From Xylanimonas allomyrinae (GTDB lineage Bacteria; Actinomycetota; Actinomycetes; Actinomycetales; Cellulomonadaceae), in contig NZ_CP035495.1 of assembly GCF_004135345.1 (NCBI RefSeq), positions 3,348,001-3,412,000 on the forward strand: a stretch of 64,000 nt of DNA, written 5' to 3'. The notes below the pieces were generated by a model that worked only from the letters and a program-made list of their open reading frames with translations, had not been told where the DNA came from and searched no databases. Numbering within the stretch: the stretch's first letter is position 1; each line of letters opens with the position of its first letter. The position numbers and the translations under genes were made by a program. This document shows positions 34,189-41,627 of this stretch, piece by piece.

Positions 34189-34803
34189 TCACGTCGGCGG
34201 CGTCGCGGCCCGGACGGTCGCCAGTGCGCTGCGTTCGAGGAATGCGACGAGCTCATCGGCGGGGACGAGCCCGCCCATCGCGGCATCGACGAGCGCCTGT
34301 TCGGCGAGTGAGATCCAGGCGCGGACGGCGACGTCGATCAGGGGGGTGGGGCCGACGCCGAGCTCGGTGACCATGGTGGTGGCGTGGCGCGCGAGCGCGT
34401 CGCGGGCCTGCTGGACCGTCTCGCGCACCTGCGGGTCGCCCGACGAGGCCCCGCGGACGATCGAGTAGAACGTCGCGCCGTGCTCCTGGACGAACCCGAC
34501 GAAGCGTTCGAGCACGTCGCGCAGGCGTTCCTGGGCGGGGAGCGAGGCGTCCGGCTCGGTGGCGTACAGCATGGCGTCGCGCGCGGTGAGCACGATCTGC
34601 TGGTGCAGTCCCTGGCGTGTGCCGAAGTAGTAGAAGACGAGTCCCGGGGAGACGCCCGCAGCCGCCGCGAGATCCTCGACGGAGATGGCTTCGAGGGGGC
34701 GGTCCGCGAGCCAGGCGACGCCGAGGGCAAGGAGCTGCTGCCGTCGCTCCTCGGGGCTCAGCCGCGTCCGTCGTCGTCCGGTGGGGCCGTGGAGCGCGGG
34801 CAT
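34189..34803 (-). CDS. TetR-family regulator next to DUF6230/DUF6114
   Basis: A 204-residue regulator. The helix-turn-helix is ISVEDLAAAAGVSPGLVFYY, followed by FGTRQGLHQQI. The N-terminal extension TGRRRTRLSPEERRQQLLAL is typical of the TetR group linked to DUF6230 genes in Streptomyces. ATG 34803 follows a TATGCT box by 6 bases. It is divergent from the DUF6230-DUF6114 pair, which it probably controls. Ligand unknown, perhaps a lipid or sterol. Confidence 0.88.
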   Translation of the reverse strand: MPALHGPTGRRRTRLSPEERRQQLLALGVAWLADRPLEAISVEDLAAAAGVSPGLVFYYFGTRQGLHQQIVLTARDAMLYATEPDASLPAQERLRDVLERFVGFVQEHGATFYSIVRGASSGDPQVRETVQQARDALARHATTMVTELGVGPTPLIDVAVRAWISLAEQALVDAAMGGLVPADELVAFLERSALATVRAATPPT

Positions 34804-34809
34804 GGGTCG

Positions 34810-34815
34810 AGCATA
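34810..34815 (-). promoter_or_regulatory. -10 box TATGCT (leaderless) of the tetR gene
   Basis: On the minus strand TATGCT is followed by 6 bases and ATG 34803. Confidence 0.6.
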
Positions 34816-34859
34816 GGGGGCACGCGTGCTGCGGCGACGGAGTGCGCGTCGACCGCCTA

Positions 34860-34888
34860 TTGACGCAGCCTCAGTACGAGGTTAGTTT
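34860..34888 (+). promoter_or_regulatory. Sigma-70-type promoter of the DUF6230 operon
   Basis: TTGACG (34860-34865), a 17-bp spacer and TAGTTT (34883-34888). The leader then carries GTGGGGGA before ATG 34937. It lies about 45 bp from the divergent tetR -10 box, so one TetR operator could control both. Confidence 0.6.
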
Positions 34889-34936
34889 CGGCCGGGTCCG
34901 GCGGCATCGGGGCCGCCCGCAGAAGTGGGGGAACAC

Positions 34937-35530
34937 ATGAGGTTCAGCTCGCTCACCCAGACGCGCGCGGGGCGCGTCGCACTCGCGGCGGTGCCGACCG
35001 TCGCGGCGCTCGCCTTCATCGGGGGCGGGGTCGCGCAAGGCGTCGTCCCCGTCTCCATGGCCGTGTCGGGCCAGCAGTTCAAGATCTCCGCCGACAGGCT
35101 GGAGGGCACGGGGTTCTCGCAGTACGCCGGCGTCGCCGTCGAGGCCGACGAGACCACGCAGCACCCGGCCGCCATCGCGAACATCACCGACGCCACGCTC
35201 GTCAACCTGTGCCAGTCGATCAAGACGCCCGTCGGGGTCAGCCTCGTGATCCACGCGGGCACCGATCCCGAGAAGCCGGTGACGGCCAGCAACCTCCAGA
35301 TCGGGATGGACAACCTCGCGGGTGACGCGACGTTCAGCGCGATCCGCATCGGCGTCGACGCTTCGACCGTGGGCACGCAGGCCAAGGGGGACCAGAACGA
35401 CTTCGCGATGGACGCCGACGGCGTCGTCATCGACAACCTCAAGCAGGTCTCGTGGAGCACCCAGGCCGCCGTCTTCCGCCTGACCGATCTCAGCCTCGCA
35501 GTCAACATGGCGGGGGACGAGTGCTTCTGA
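34937..35530 (+). CDS. DUF6230-family exported protein
   Basis: A 197-residue protein with an N-terminal signal/anchor (VALAAVPTVAALAFIGGGVA) and a beta-rich body: VVPVSMAVSGQQFKISADRL, then EGTGFSQYAGV, ending SLAVNMAGDECF. This pattern matches DUF6230, an actinobacterial family of unknown function almost always followed by DUF6114, as here. Two cysteines (one in VNLCQSI, one at the C-terminus) could form a disulfide. The next GTG starts 10 bases before its stop, so the two are coupled. Confidence 0.82.
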   Translation: MRFSSLTQTRAGRVALAAVPTVAALAFIGGGVAQGVVPVSMAVSGQQFKISADRLEGTGFSQYAGVAVEADETTQHPAAIANITDATLVNLCQSIKTPVGVSLVIHAGTDPEKPVTASNLQIGMDNLAGDATFSAIRIGVDASTVGTQAKGDQNDFAMDADGVVIDNLKQVSWSTQAAVFRLTDLSLAVNMAGDECF

Positions 35531-36801
35531 GGCCGCGGTTCCGACAGTGGCGCAGGGCGCGCCCCTTCTGGGGTGCGCTCCTGACGGTCCTCGCCGGGGT
35601 CGAGCTGTTCCTCTCGGGCCGGTTCGACCTCGCCGTGGGTGGCGTCGTGCTCCAGCTCGGCTTCGCCGGGGCGCAGACGACGATCATCCCGGTCGTCGTG
35701 GTGCTGGCCGGGGTGCTGGCGATGCTCCAGCCCGCGCACCACGTCTTCTACGGGGTCATCGCGTTGGTCCTGTCCGTGTACTCGGTCGTCGCGGTCAACA
35801 TGGGCGGGATCGTGCTGGGGACGCTCCTGGGTGTCGTCGGCTCGATCACGGTCGTGTCGTGGATCCAGCGGCCTGCGCAGGCGCCTCCCGTGGCCCCGCG
35901 CCCGCCGGCGGAGCGGCCGGAGCACCGCTCGCGGGCCGCGGTTGAGAGGCTGCGAGCGGTTCTCGCGGGCCTGGCACGCCGCGACAGGGTCGGGCGGCAG
36001 TCGACCGCGAGCGTGCTGTCGCTCGTGCTCGCCGTGGGGGCCCTACCCGTCGTCGCGCCCGCGGACGCGGCCGGTGGTGTTCCTGCCGGGGGTCCGTGCC
36101 TGTTCGGTTTCATCCTGTGCGACATCTGGCCGTCACGCCCTCCGGCGCCGGCGCCGTCGCCCAGTCCGACCGCGGCCGATGTGCCGAGCAGCCCGGCGCA
36201 GCCGCCCGGGCCTGCGGAGCCCGCGGAACCCTCGGGCGAGACGCCCGCCGGGCCCGGCGGCGAGGGGCCGGACGGCGAGCCCCCGACGGATGCGGGGGTG
36301 ACCGTCGAGGTGCCCGCGGGCTTGCCCGCCCCGGGCGACGAGGACCTGCCCGTCGTCCTGGGCGGGAACGAGAACGTCGACGTCTACGCCATCCCGGCCG
36401 AGCTCAAGGCCGCCGACCTGGAGATCGGCGGCATCCGGGCCGTCGCGCTCGTCTCCGTCCCGGTCGAGGGGTCCTCGGGCAAGCGGCGCGCCGCGGTCAA
36501 GGTCGTCGCCGACCACGTCAAGGTCTCGGGCTTCCGGCTCACGACGTACGCGGACGGCGGCGCCGCCGGGACGCTGACGACCGCGGACTCGGTCACGATG
36601 GACGGCCGCGCGACGATGTACATCACCTCGCTCACGGCCCACGGGCCGAGCGGCACCCCGTTCGGGTTCCTCGCGGACGACGCGCCGCAGACTCTGACGG
36701 CGCTGGTTCTCGCGGCGGTCAATCCGACGATCGGGCTGCTCGGCGCGAGGTCGGACCGGCAGGTGTGGTCGGGGTTCCACGAGTCCGTCTGGGCGGGCTG
36801 A
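35521..36801 (+). CDS. DUF6114-family membrane protein with long C-terminal extension
   Basis: A 426-residue protein. The N-terminal DUF6114 part has four helices: FWGALLTVLAGVELFLSG, VVLQLGFAGAQTTIIPVVVV, the MLQPAHHVFYGVIALVLS region and GIVLGTLLGVVGSITVV. A basic stretch and a further helix (ASVLSLVLAVGALPVVAP) lead to a Pro/Ser/Ala-rich linker and a beta-rich domain with DVYAIPAELKAADLEIGGI. That last domain resembles the DUF6230 beta fold and may be a fused partner. GTG 35521 overlaps the DUF6230 gene. A large hairpin lies downstream. Confidence 0.8.
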   Translation: MLLRPRFRQWRRARPFWGALLTVLAGVELFLSGRFDLAVGGVVLQLGFAGAQTTIIPVVVVLAGVLAMLQPAHHVFYGVIALVLSVYSVVAVNMGGIVLGTLLGVVGSITVVSWIQRPAQAPPVAPRPPAERPEHRSRAAVERLRAVLAGLARRDRVGRQSTASVLSLVLAVGALPVVAPADAAGGVPAGGPCLFGFILCDIWPSRPPAPAPSPSPTAADVPSSPAQPPGPAEPAEPSGETPAGPGGEGPDGEPPTDAGVTVEVPAGLPAPGDEDLPVVLGGNENVDVYAIPAELKAADLEIGGIRAVALVSVPVEGSSGKRRAAVKVVADHVKVSGFRLTTYADGGAAGTLTTADSVTMDGRATMYITSLTAHGPSGTPFGFLADDAPQTLTALVLAAVNPTIGLLGARSDRQVWSGFHESVWAG

Positions 36802-36856
36802 GCACCGCGGTGTGGCGCATCAGGCGCCGAAGGGTCTGATCCCCGACCGCGCCGTC

Positions 36857-36904
36857 TGGGCGCCGACGTGCGGCCGGTGGTCGCGACGGCCACGTCGGCG
36901 CCCA
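36857..36904 (+). terminator. Hairpin after the DUF6114 gene
   Basis: TGGGCGCCGACGTG (36857-36870) pairs over 14 bp with CACGTCGGCGCCCA (36891-36904), with a 20-base loop. It lies 55 bp after the stop and probably ends the DUF6230-DUF6114 transcript. Confidence 0.65.
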
Positions 36905-37135
36905 GGGCCGCCGTGGCCTGGGGAGACTTCGCGCGCTCCTGGCCGGCGTGGTGGTTCGGGCGTGCGACGGCGATCCTCGCCGGGCGGGCCAGAAGGCATG
37001 CGTGCCCGGTCCAGGGGAGGGCCGCAGACCGACGGAGAGCAACGGGGGCGAGGCCCTCTCCCCGGGCGTACGATATGGACTGTCGAATCGATTTGACGGG
37101 CGCGTCGCGCAGCCCGTAGACCCAGACAGGCCACC
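36905..37135. other. Intergenic stretch before the MATE gene
   Basis: With the hairpin before it, this is a 334-bp gap (36802-37135). I see no convincing gene. TACGAT at 37069-37074 is a plausible -10 box for the MATE gene, giving a leader of roughly 55 bases. Nothing else is recognised. Confidence 0.5.
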
Positions 37136-38527
37136 GTGCAGAACCTCACCGTCGGGCCGCCGACGCGCCTCATCCTCGGCTTCACGCTTCCCCTGCTCAT
37201 CGGCAACGTCTTCCAGCAGGTCTACACGTTCACCGACGCCGCCGTCGTCGGGCGGCTGCTCGGCCTCGACGCGCTGGCCGCCGTCGGGGCGTCGGGCAGC
37301 CTCGTGTTCCTGCTCGTCGGGTTCTCGTGGGGCGCCAGCGCCGGACTCGCGATCCCCGTCGCGCGCGCGTTCGGCGCCGGCGACCTGGCCGGTGTGCGCC
37401 GCTACACGGCCGCCGGCGCGTACGCGTCGGCAGGCATCGCAGCGGTGATCACCGCCGTCGGCGTGGTCTTCGCCCGCGACCTGCTCGCGTTGCTCGACAC
37501 GCCGCCCGAGATCATCGACCAGGCCACGACGTTCCTCACCGTGACCTTCGCGGGAGCCGCGGCGACGGTGGCGTTCAACTTCCTCGCCTCGACCATCCGG
37601 GCGCTCGGCGACAGCCGCACGCCGCTGTACTTCCTCATCGCCTCGTCGCTGCTCAACGCGGGCCTCGTCGCGTTCCTCGTCGGCGTCGCGCACTGGGGCG
37701 TCGCGGGCGCGGCGGCCGCGACCGTGCTGGCGCAGGTCGCGTCGGTGGGCGCGTGCGTGGTGCTCATCGTGCGCCGCATGCCCGTGCTGCACCTGCGCCG
37801 CGCGGACTGGGCCGCCGCGCGCGGCAGCCTGCGCGAGCCGCTGCGGACCGGGCTGCCCATGGGCTTCCAGATGTCCGTCATCGCGATCGGCGCTCTCGTG
37901 CTCCAGCTTGCCGTCAACGGCCTGGGCGCCGTCTCCGTCGCCGCGTTCACCGCGGCCATGCGCGTCGACCAGCTCGCCGTCGCGCCCCTCAACTCGTTCG
38001 GCGTCGCGATGGTCACCTACACCGCGCAGAACCGGGGTGCGCGGCAGTGGCACCGCATCCGGGCGGGAGCGCTGCGGACCAGCCTCGTCGCGGCCGGGAC
38101 CGCCGTCGCGCTCGGCGTGCTGCTGATCGTGTTCGCCGAGCCGGTGGTGGGGCTCTTCGTCGGCCCCGACCAGCCCGAGGTGCTGGGCATGGCCCGCACC
38201 TACTTCACGATCAACGGCGGCCTGTACGCGGTGCTGAGCCTGCTGTTCGTGCTGCGCAACGTGGTCCAGGGCCTGGGGCTGTCGAGCGTCCCGACCATCG
38301 CGGGTGCCGTCGAGCTGGTCATGCGCTCGACGGCGGCGCTCGTCCTCGTGCGGCACTTCGGGTTCGTGGGCGTCGCGTGGGCCGCACCGCTCGCCTGGAT
38401 CGGCGCGCTCGTGCCTGTCGCCTTCGCGTGGGCCCGGCAGCGGCGGCTCCTGGCCGACCGGGAGCGGGAGGACGCGCACCCCGAACCGGCCCACTCCCAC
38501 GAGCCGCTGACCGCGTCCGGGGCGTGA
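37136..38527 (+). CDS. MATE-family multidrug/metabolite efflux transporter
   Basis: A 463-residue protein with twelve predicted helices in two MatE repeats. The first starts LILGFTLPLLIGNVFQQVYT and FTDAAVVGRLLGLDALAAVG; the second starts GLPMGFQMSVIAIGALVLQL. It exports cationic compounds using Na+ or H+. Substrate unknown. GTG 37136 has only a weak AGG upstream. The acidic/His-rich C-terminus (EREDAHPEPAHSHEP) is cytoplasmic. It is convergent with the SNF2 gene, with a 13-bp gap. Confidence 0.92.
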   Translation: MQNLTVGPPTRLILGFTLPLLIGNVFQQVYTFTDAAVVGRLLGLDALAAVGASGSLVFLLVGFSWGASAGLAIPVARAFGAGDLAGVRRYTAAGAYASAGIAAVITAVGVVFARDLLALLDTPPEIIDQATTFLTVTFAGAAATVAFNFLASTIRALGDSRTPLYFLIASSLLNAGLVAFLVGVAHWGVAGAAAATVLAQVASVGACVVLIVRRMPVLHLRRADWAAARGSLREPLRTGLPMGFQMSVIAIGALVLQLAVNGLGAVSVAAFTAAMRVDQLAVAPLNSFGVAMVTYTAQNRGARQWHRIRAGALRTSLVAAGTAVALGVLLIVFAEPVVGLFVGPDQPEVLGMARTYFTINGGLYAVLSLLFVLRNVVQGLGLSSVPTIAGAVELVMRSTAALVLVRHFGFVGVAWAAPLAWIGALVPVAFAWARQRRLLADREREDAHPEPAHSHEPLTASGA

Positions 38528-38540
38528 CGCCGCCGCGCCG

Positions 38541-40781
38541 CTACGACGCGTCCAGGCCGTCCCACCACGGGCCGTAACCGAGCCGGGCCTGCTCCCAGGC
38601 GACCACCTCGCGTGCGAGCGTGCCCTCGGTGACGTCGACCGCTGCGACGGCCGCGGCCGCCACGCTCGACGTGCGCACGTACTCGTCGAACACCCGCTGC
38701 TTGCCGGCCAGCAGCTCCACGATCCGCTCGTCGACGCCGTCCTCGGCGAGCAGCCGGTGGGCGTGGACCGTCCGCACCTGCCCCATCCGGTGCAGCCGGG
38801 CGACGGCCTGCTCCTCGGCGGACGGGGTGAGCTGCGGCTCGCACAGCACGACGACGCTCGCCGCGTGGAGGTTGAGCCCCGTCCCGCCCACGGTGATCTG
38901 CGCGACGAGGACGGCACCGACGTCGTCGGCGAACGCGTCCACCAGGCCCAGGCGCTCGGCGACGGGCACGTCGCCGCTCAGCGGGCCGTGGACCGTCACG
39001 CCGCGCGCACGCAGCGTGGCGGCGACGGTGTCGAGCACGTCACGGAAGTAGGAGAACACGACGGTGCGGCGGCCCTCGTCGCGCGCCTCGTCGACGATCT
39101 CGACCAGCCGCGACAGCTTGGCGCAGGCCTGCGGCCCGGGCCCCGCGGCCCAGGCGGCGCGCCGCATCGCCATGAGGTTGCCCGCCGCGACGGCCTCCCG
39201 GTAGGCGCGGTCGTCGGCCTCGGTGAGGTCGACCCACTGGTCGCGGGCGATGACCCCGGGCAGCTCGACGAGCACGTCGGCCTGGTTGCGGCGCAGGTAG
39301 ACCGGCGCCACCACCTGCCGGAACGCGTCGGGCCCGAGCAGGCCCAGATGCCCGGGGAACGTGGCGGCCAGGTCGGGCTGGAGCACGCGCACGAGCTCGA
39401 GGAAGTCCTCGAGCCGGTTGTCCATCGGCGTCCCGGTCAGGAAGACGACCCGCCACACGCGCTGCGCCCACGCGCCGACGGACCGCGCGCGGCCCGTCCG
39501 CGGGTTCTTGACGTAGTGCGCCTCGTCCACGACCAGGAGCCCGACGTCGCCGACGTCCGCGGGCACGTGCGCGAGGCCCTCGAACGTCGTCAGCCCGACG
39601 CCGCCGCCGTCCGCCCAGGCGGCGATGGCCTCGGCGCGGCGCTCGCCGTGCATGCGGTGGGCGGGCATCGTCGTGCGCTGCTCGACCTCGCGCGCCCAGT
39701 TGGCGAGCAGGCTCGCCGGGCAGACCACGAGGAACCGGCGGTGGCCGGTCGCGCGCAGGTGCGACATGACGGCCAGCGCCTGGACGGTCTTGCCCAGGCC
39801 CATCTCGTCACCGATCAGCGCCCTGCCCTGGTGGAGCGCGAACCGCGCGCCGAACTCCTGGTACCCGCGCAGCGACACCCGCATCGCCGCCAGGTCGAGG
39901 GGTTGGGCGTTGACGCGGTCGACGAGACCCTGCGGCAGCAGGCCGCGCGCCGACAGCACCGCCTGCGCCTGCGGGGCGATGCCCACGAGGGCGGTGTAGT
40001 ACTCGGCCGACCGTCGCTCGAAGTCGGCCGCGAGGTCGAACGGCCCCGGATCGGGCTCCGCGACGGCGGCGCCCAGCCGGGCGAGCAGCTCGGGCAGGCC
40101 CGCGCCGGCGGGCGACGAGTCCCACGACGCCAGCGCGGTGAGCCCCGCGTGCGCGGCGCGGCGGGTCGAGGGCCGCGCGACCCACAGCCGTGCCGTGTGG
40201 CGGGCCGGACGCGCCGTGGCGAGAGCCGCGGTGGTGGCGGTGACGTAGTCGTCGAGCGTGGTGCGGTGGGGCTCGACGAGCGGACGCAACCGCATCACAC
40301 GGTGCAGCAGCGCGAGGAGCCGGTCCGCTCCGGCGGGCGTCGGCAGCCCGGCCCGGTCGACGCCGACCCGCAGCGGGTGCAGGGCCGCGGCCGCCTCGGC
40401 GAGCTGCCCGACGGCGGCCACCACGCCGCGCGCCGTCGTCTCGCCGACTCCCGGCAGGGCGGCGAGCTCGCGCGGGCCGACGTCGAGCAGGTCGGCGGCG
40501 GTGAGGTACCCGGCTGCCTGCACGGCCGACAGGCGCAGGTTGCGGTCGGTCATCTCGCCCAGGCGCGTCGCGTCGACCTGCGCGAGCTCGGCGCGCACCC
40601 TGCGGCGTTCGTCGTCGTGGACCCACGCGCTCACCGCGACGACGGTCGCGTCGAGGTGGTCGAGCACCTCGCGCGCGGCGGCGACGAGGCGCGTGTGGCG
40701 GTCGGTGAGCGTGCGCGCCGCGCGAGCCCGGGCCGTCGCCGAGGCCGTCCCCTGCGTGGGGCTCGGCGGATCTGATGGCAC
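38541..40781 (-). CDS. SNF2-family DEAD/DEAH-like helicase with helix-hairpin-helix N-region
   Basis: About 746 residues. A helix-hairpin-helix-like segment (LAALPGVGETTARGVVAAV) lies near residues 105-123. The SNF2 core has GDEMGLGKTVQAL (Walker A), LLVVDEAHYVKN (DEAH), FLTGTPMDN, VVFSYFRD, AQITVGGTGLNLHAA and ARLHRMGQVRTV. It is shorter than the SWIM protein at 3374 and lacks a zinc finger, so the two are distant paralogues. A DNA-repair or remodelling role is likely. GTG 40781 is chosen from a TACGCT box 7 bases upstream; GTG 40799 is an alternative. Confidence 0.87.
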   Translation of the reverse strand: MPSDPPSPTQGTASATARARAARTLTDRHTRLVAAAREVLDHLDATVVAVSAWVHDDERRRVRAELAQVDATRLGEMTDRNLRLSAVQAAGYLTAADLLDVGPRELAALPGVGETTARGVVAAVGQLAEAAAALHPLRVGVDRAGLPTPAGADRLLALLHRVMRLRPLVEPHRTTLDDYVTATTAALATARPARHTARLWVARPSTRRAAHAGLTALASWDSSPAGAGLPELLARLGAAVAEPDPGPFDLAADFERRSAEYYTALVGIAPQAQAVLSARGLLPQGLVDRVNAQPLDLAAMRVSLRGYQEFGARFALHQGRALIGDEMGLGKTVQALAVMSHLRATGHRRFLVVCPASLLANWAREVEQRTTMPAHRMHGERRAEAIAAWADGGGVGLTTFEGLAHVPADVGDVGLLVVDEAHYVKNPRTGRARSVGAWAQRVWRVVFLTGTPMDNRLEDFLELVRVLQPDLAATFPGHLGLLGPDAFRQVVAPVYLRRNQADVLVELPGVIARDQWVDLTEADDRAYREAVAAGNLMAMRRAAWAAGPGPQACAKLSRLVEIVDEARDEGRRTVVFSYFRDVLDTVAATLRARGVTVHGPLSGDVPVAERLGLVDAFADDVGAVLVAQITVGGTGLNLHAASVVVLCEPQLTPSAEEQAVARLHRMGQVRTVHAHRLLAEDGVDERIVELLAGKQRVFDEYVRTSSVAAAAVAAVDVTEGTLAREVVAWEQARLGYGPWWDGLDAS

Positions 40782-40788
40782 GAGCCAG

Positions 40789-40794
40789 AGCGTA
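40789..40794 (-). promoter_or_regulatory. -10 box TACGCT (leaderless) of the SNF2 gene
   Basis: On the minus strand TACGCT is followed by 7 bases and GTG 40781. Confidence 0.5.
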
Positions 40795-40816
40795 TCCACA
40801 GGGCGGGCGCCGCGGC

Positions 40817-41500
40817 TCAGCCCGGCGCCGGCACGACTCCTCGCGTCGCCGGGCCGGGCGCGGTCTCGGGTGCCGTCTCGGGGTAGTCGCTGGCAAGGCT
40901 CGACGGCGCTTGAAGCATGCCGGTGATGGCGTCGGCCAGGAACATCCCGACGCCCGCCCAGTGCGGGTCCGTGCCGTCGCAGGCGGTGGCCCGTTCGACG
41001 TCGGCGCAGGTCATGATCACCATGCCGGTCATGATGGTCAGACGGCCGTGCGCGATGGCCGGCGTGAGGTGGTGGAGGCGGGCGAGGATGGACCGGCCGG
41101 CCTCCCGCTCGAGCCGACCCAGGCCGAGGCCGATCTGGGTGAGCTCGGCGATCCCCGCCTGGTAGTGCGCGCGGGCCATGAAGCGGGCCCGCCAGGACGG
41201 CGCGGGCAGCGCCGCCAGCGCCGAGGTCACCGGCAGGACGAGGCTGCGCACGTCGCCGAGCAGCGACTCGGACGCTTCCAGCAGCCTGACGCGCTCGTCG
41301 CGCAGCGAGGCCAGGTGCCGTTCGATCAAGGCGCGCAGGAGCCCCTCGCGGTCCCCGAAGTGGTAGCGCACGGCGGAGTGGTTCTTCTGCCCGGCGGCCT
41401 CGGCGACGCGGCGGTCGGACACGTCCGCGATGCCGTGCTCGGCGAAGAGGCGCTCGGCGGCGTCGAGCAGCACCTCACGTGCCGGGGCGGGCCTTGTCAT
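40817..41500 (-). CDS. TetR-family regulator of the duplicated transporter
   Basis: A 227-residue regulator: AREVLLDAAERLFAEHGIAD, then VSDRRVAEAAGQKNHSAVRY as the helix-turn-helix, then HFGDREGLLRALIERHL. The C-terminal domain is a large ligand pocket of unknown specificity. It is divergent from the 727-residue membrane protein at 41628. A consensus promoter carrying a small TGAC/GTCA inverted repeat lies between them. GGAGGAGC lies about 10 bases before ATG 41500. Confidence 0.88.
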   Translation of the reverse strand: MTRPAPAREVLLDAAERLFAEHGIADVSDRRVAEAAGQKNHSAVRYHFGDREGLLRALIERHLASLRDERVRLLEASESLLGDVRSLVLPVTSALAALPAPSWRARFMARAHYQAGIAELTQIGLGLGRLEREAGRSILARLHHLTPAIAHGRLTIMTGMVIMTCADVERATACDGTDPHWAGVGMFLADAITGMLQAPSSLASDYPETAPETAPGPATRGVVPAPG

Positions 41501-41564
41501 GGGGTTCTGCTCCTCCGGTCGGGGCGGGGGCGAGGGCGCGGCTCCTCGAAGGATACCGACGCTG

Positions 41565-41592
41565 TTGACATCTAAGTCACGTGGCGTAATGT
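41565..41592 (+). promoter_or_regulatory. Consensus promoter with inverted repeat for the 41628 gene
   Basis: TTGACA (41565-41570), a 16-bp spacer and TAATGT (41587-41592): the best sigma-70-like promoter in the window. TGAC-ATCTAA-GTCA (41566-41579) overlaps the -35 box and is a candidate TetR operator. Confidence 0.7.
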
Positions 41593-41627
41593 GGCCGCAG
41601 CCTTCTTGAGAACCGGAGCCCACCCCC

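Noticed and set aside
36719-38917. 732-codon minus-strand ORF antisense to the MATE gene
   Set aside because: Low-complexity composition and no motif, whereas the plus strand encodes an intact MATE transporter.
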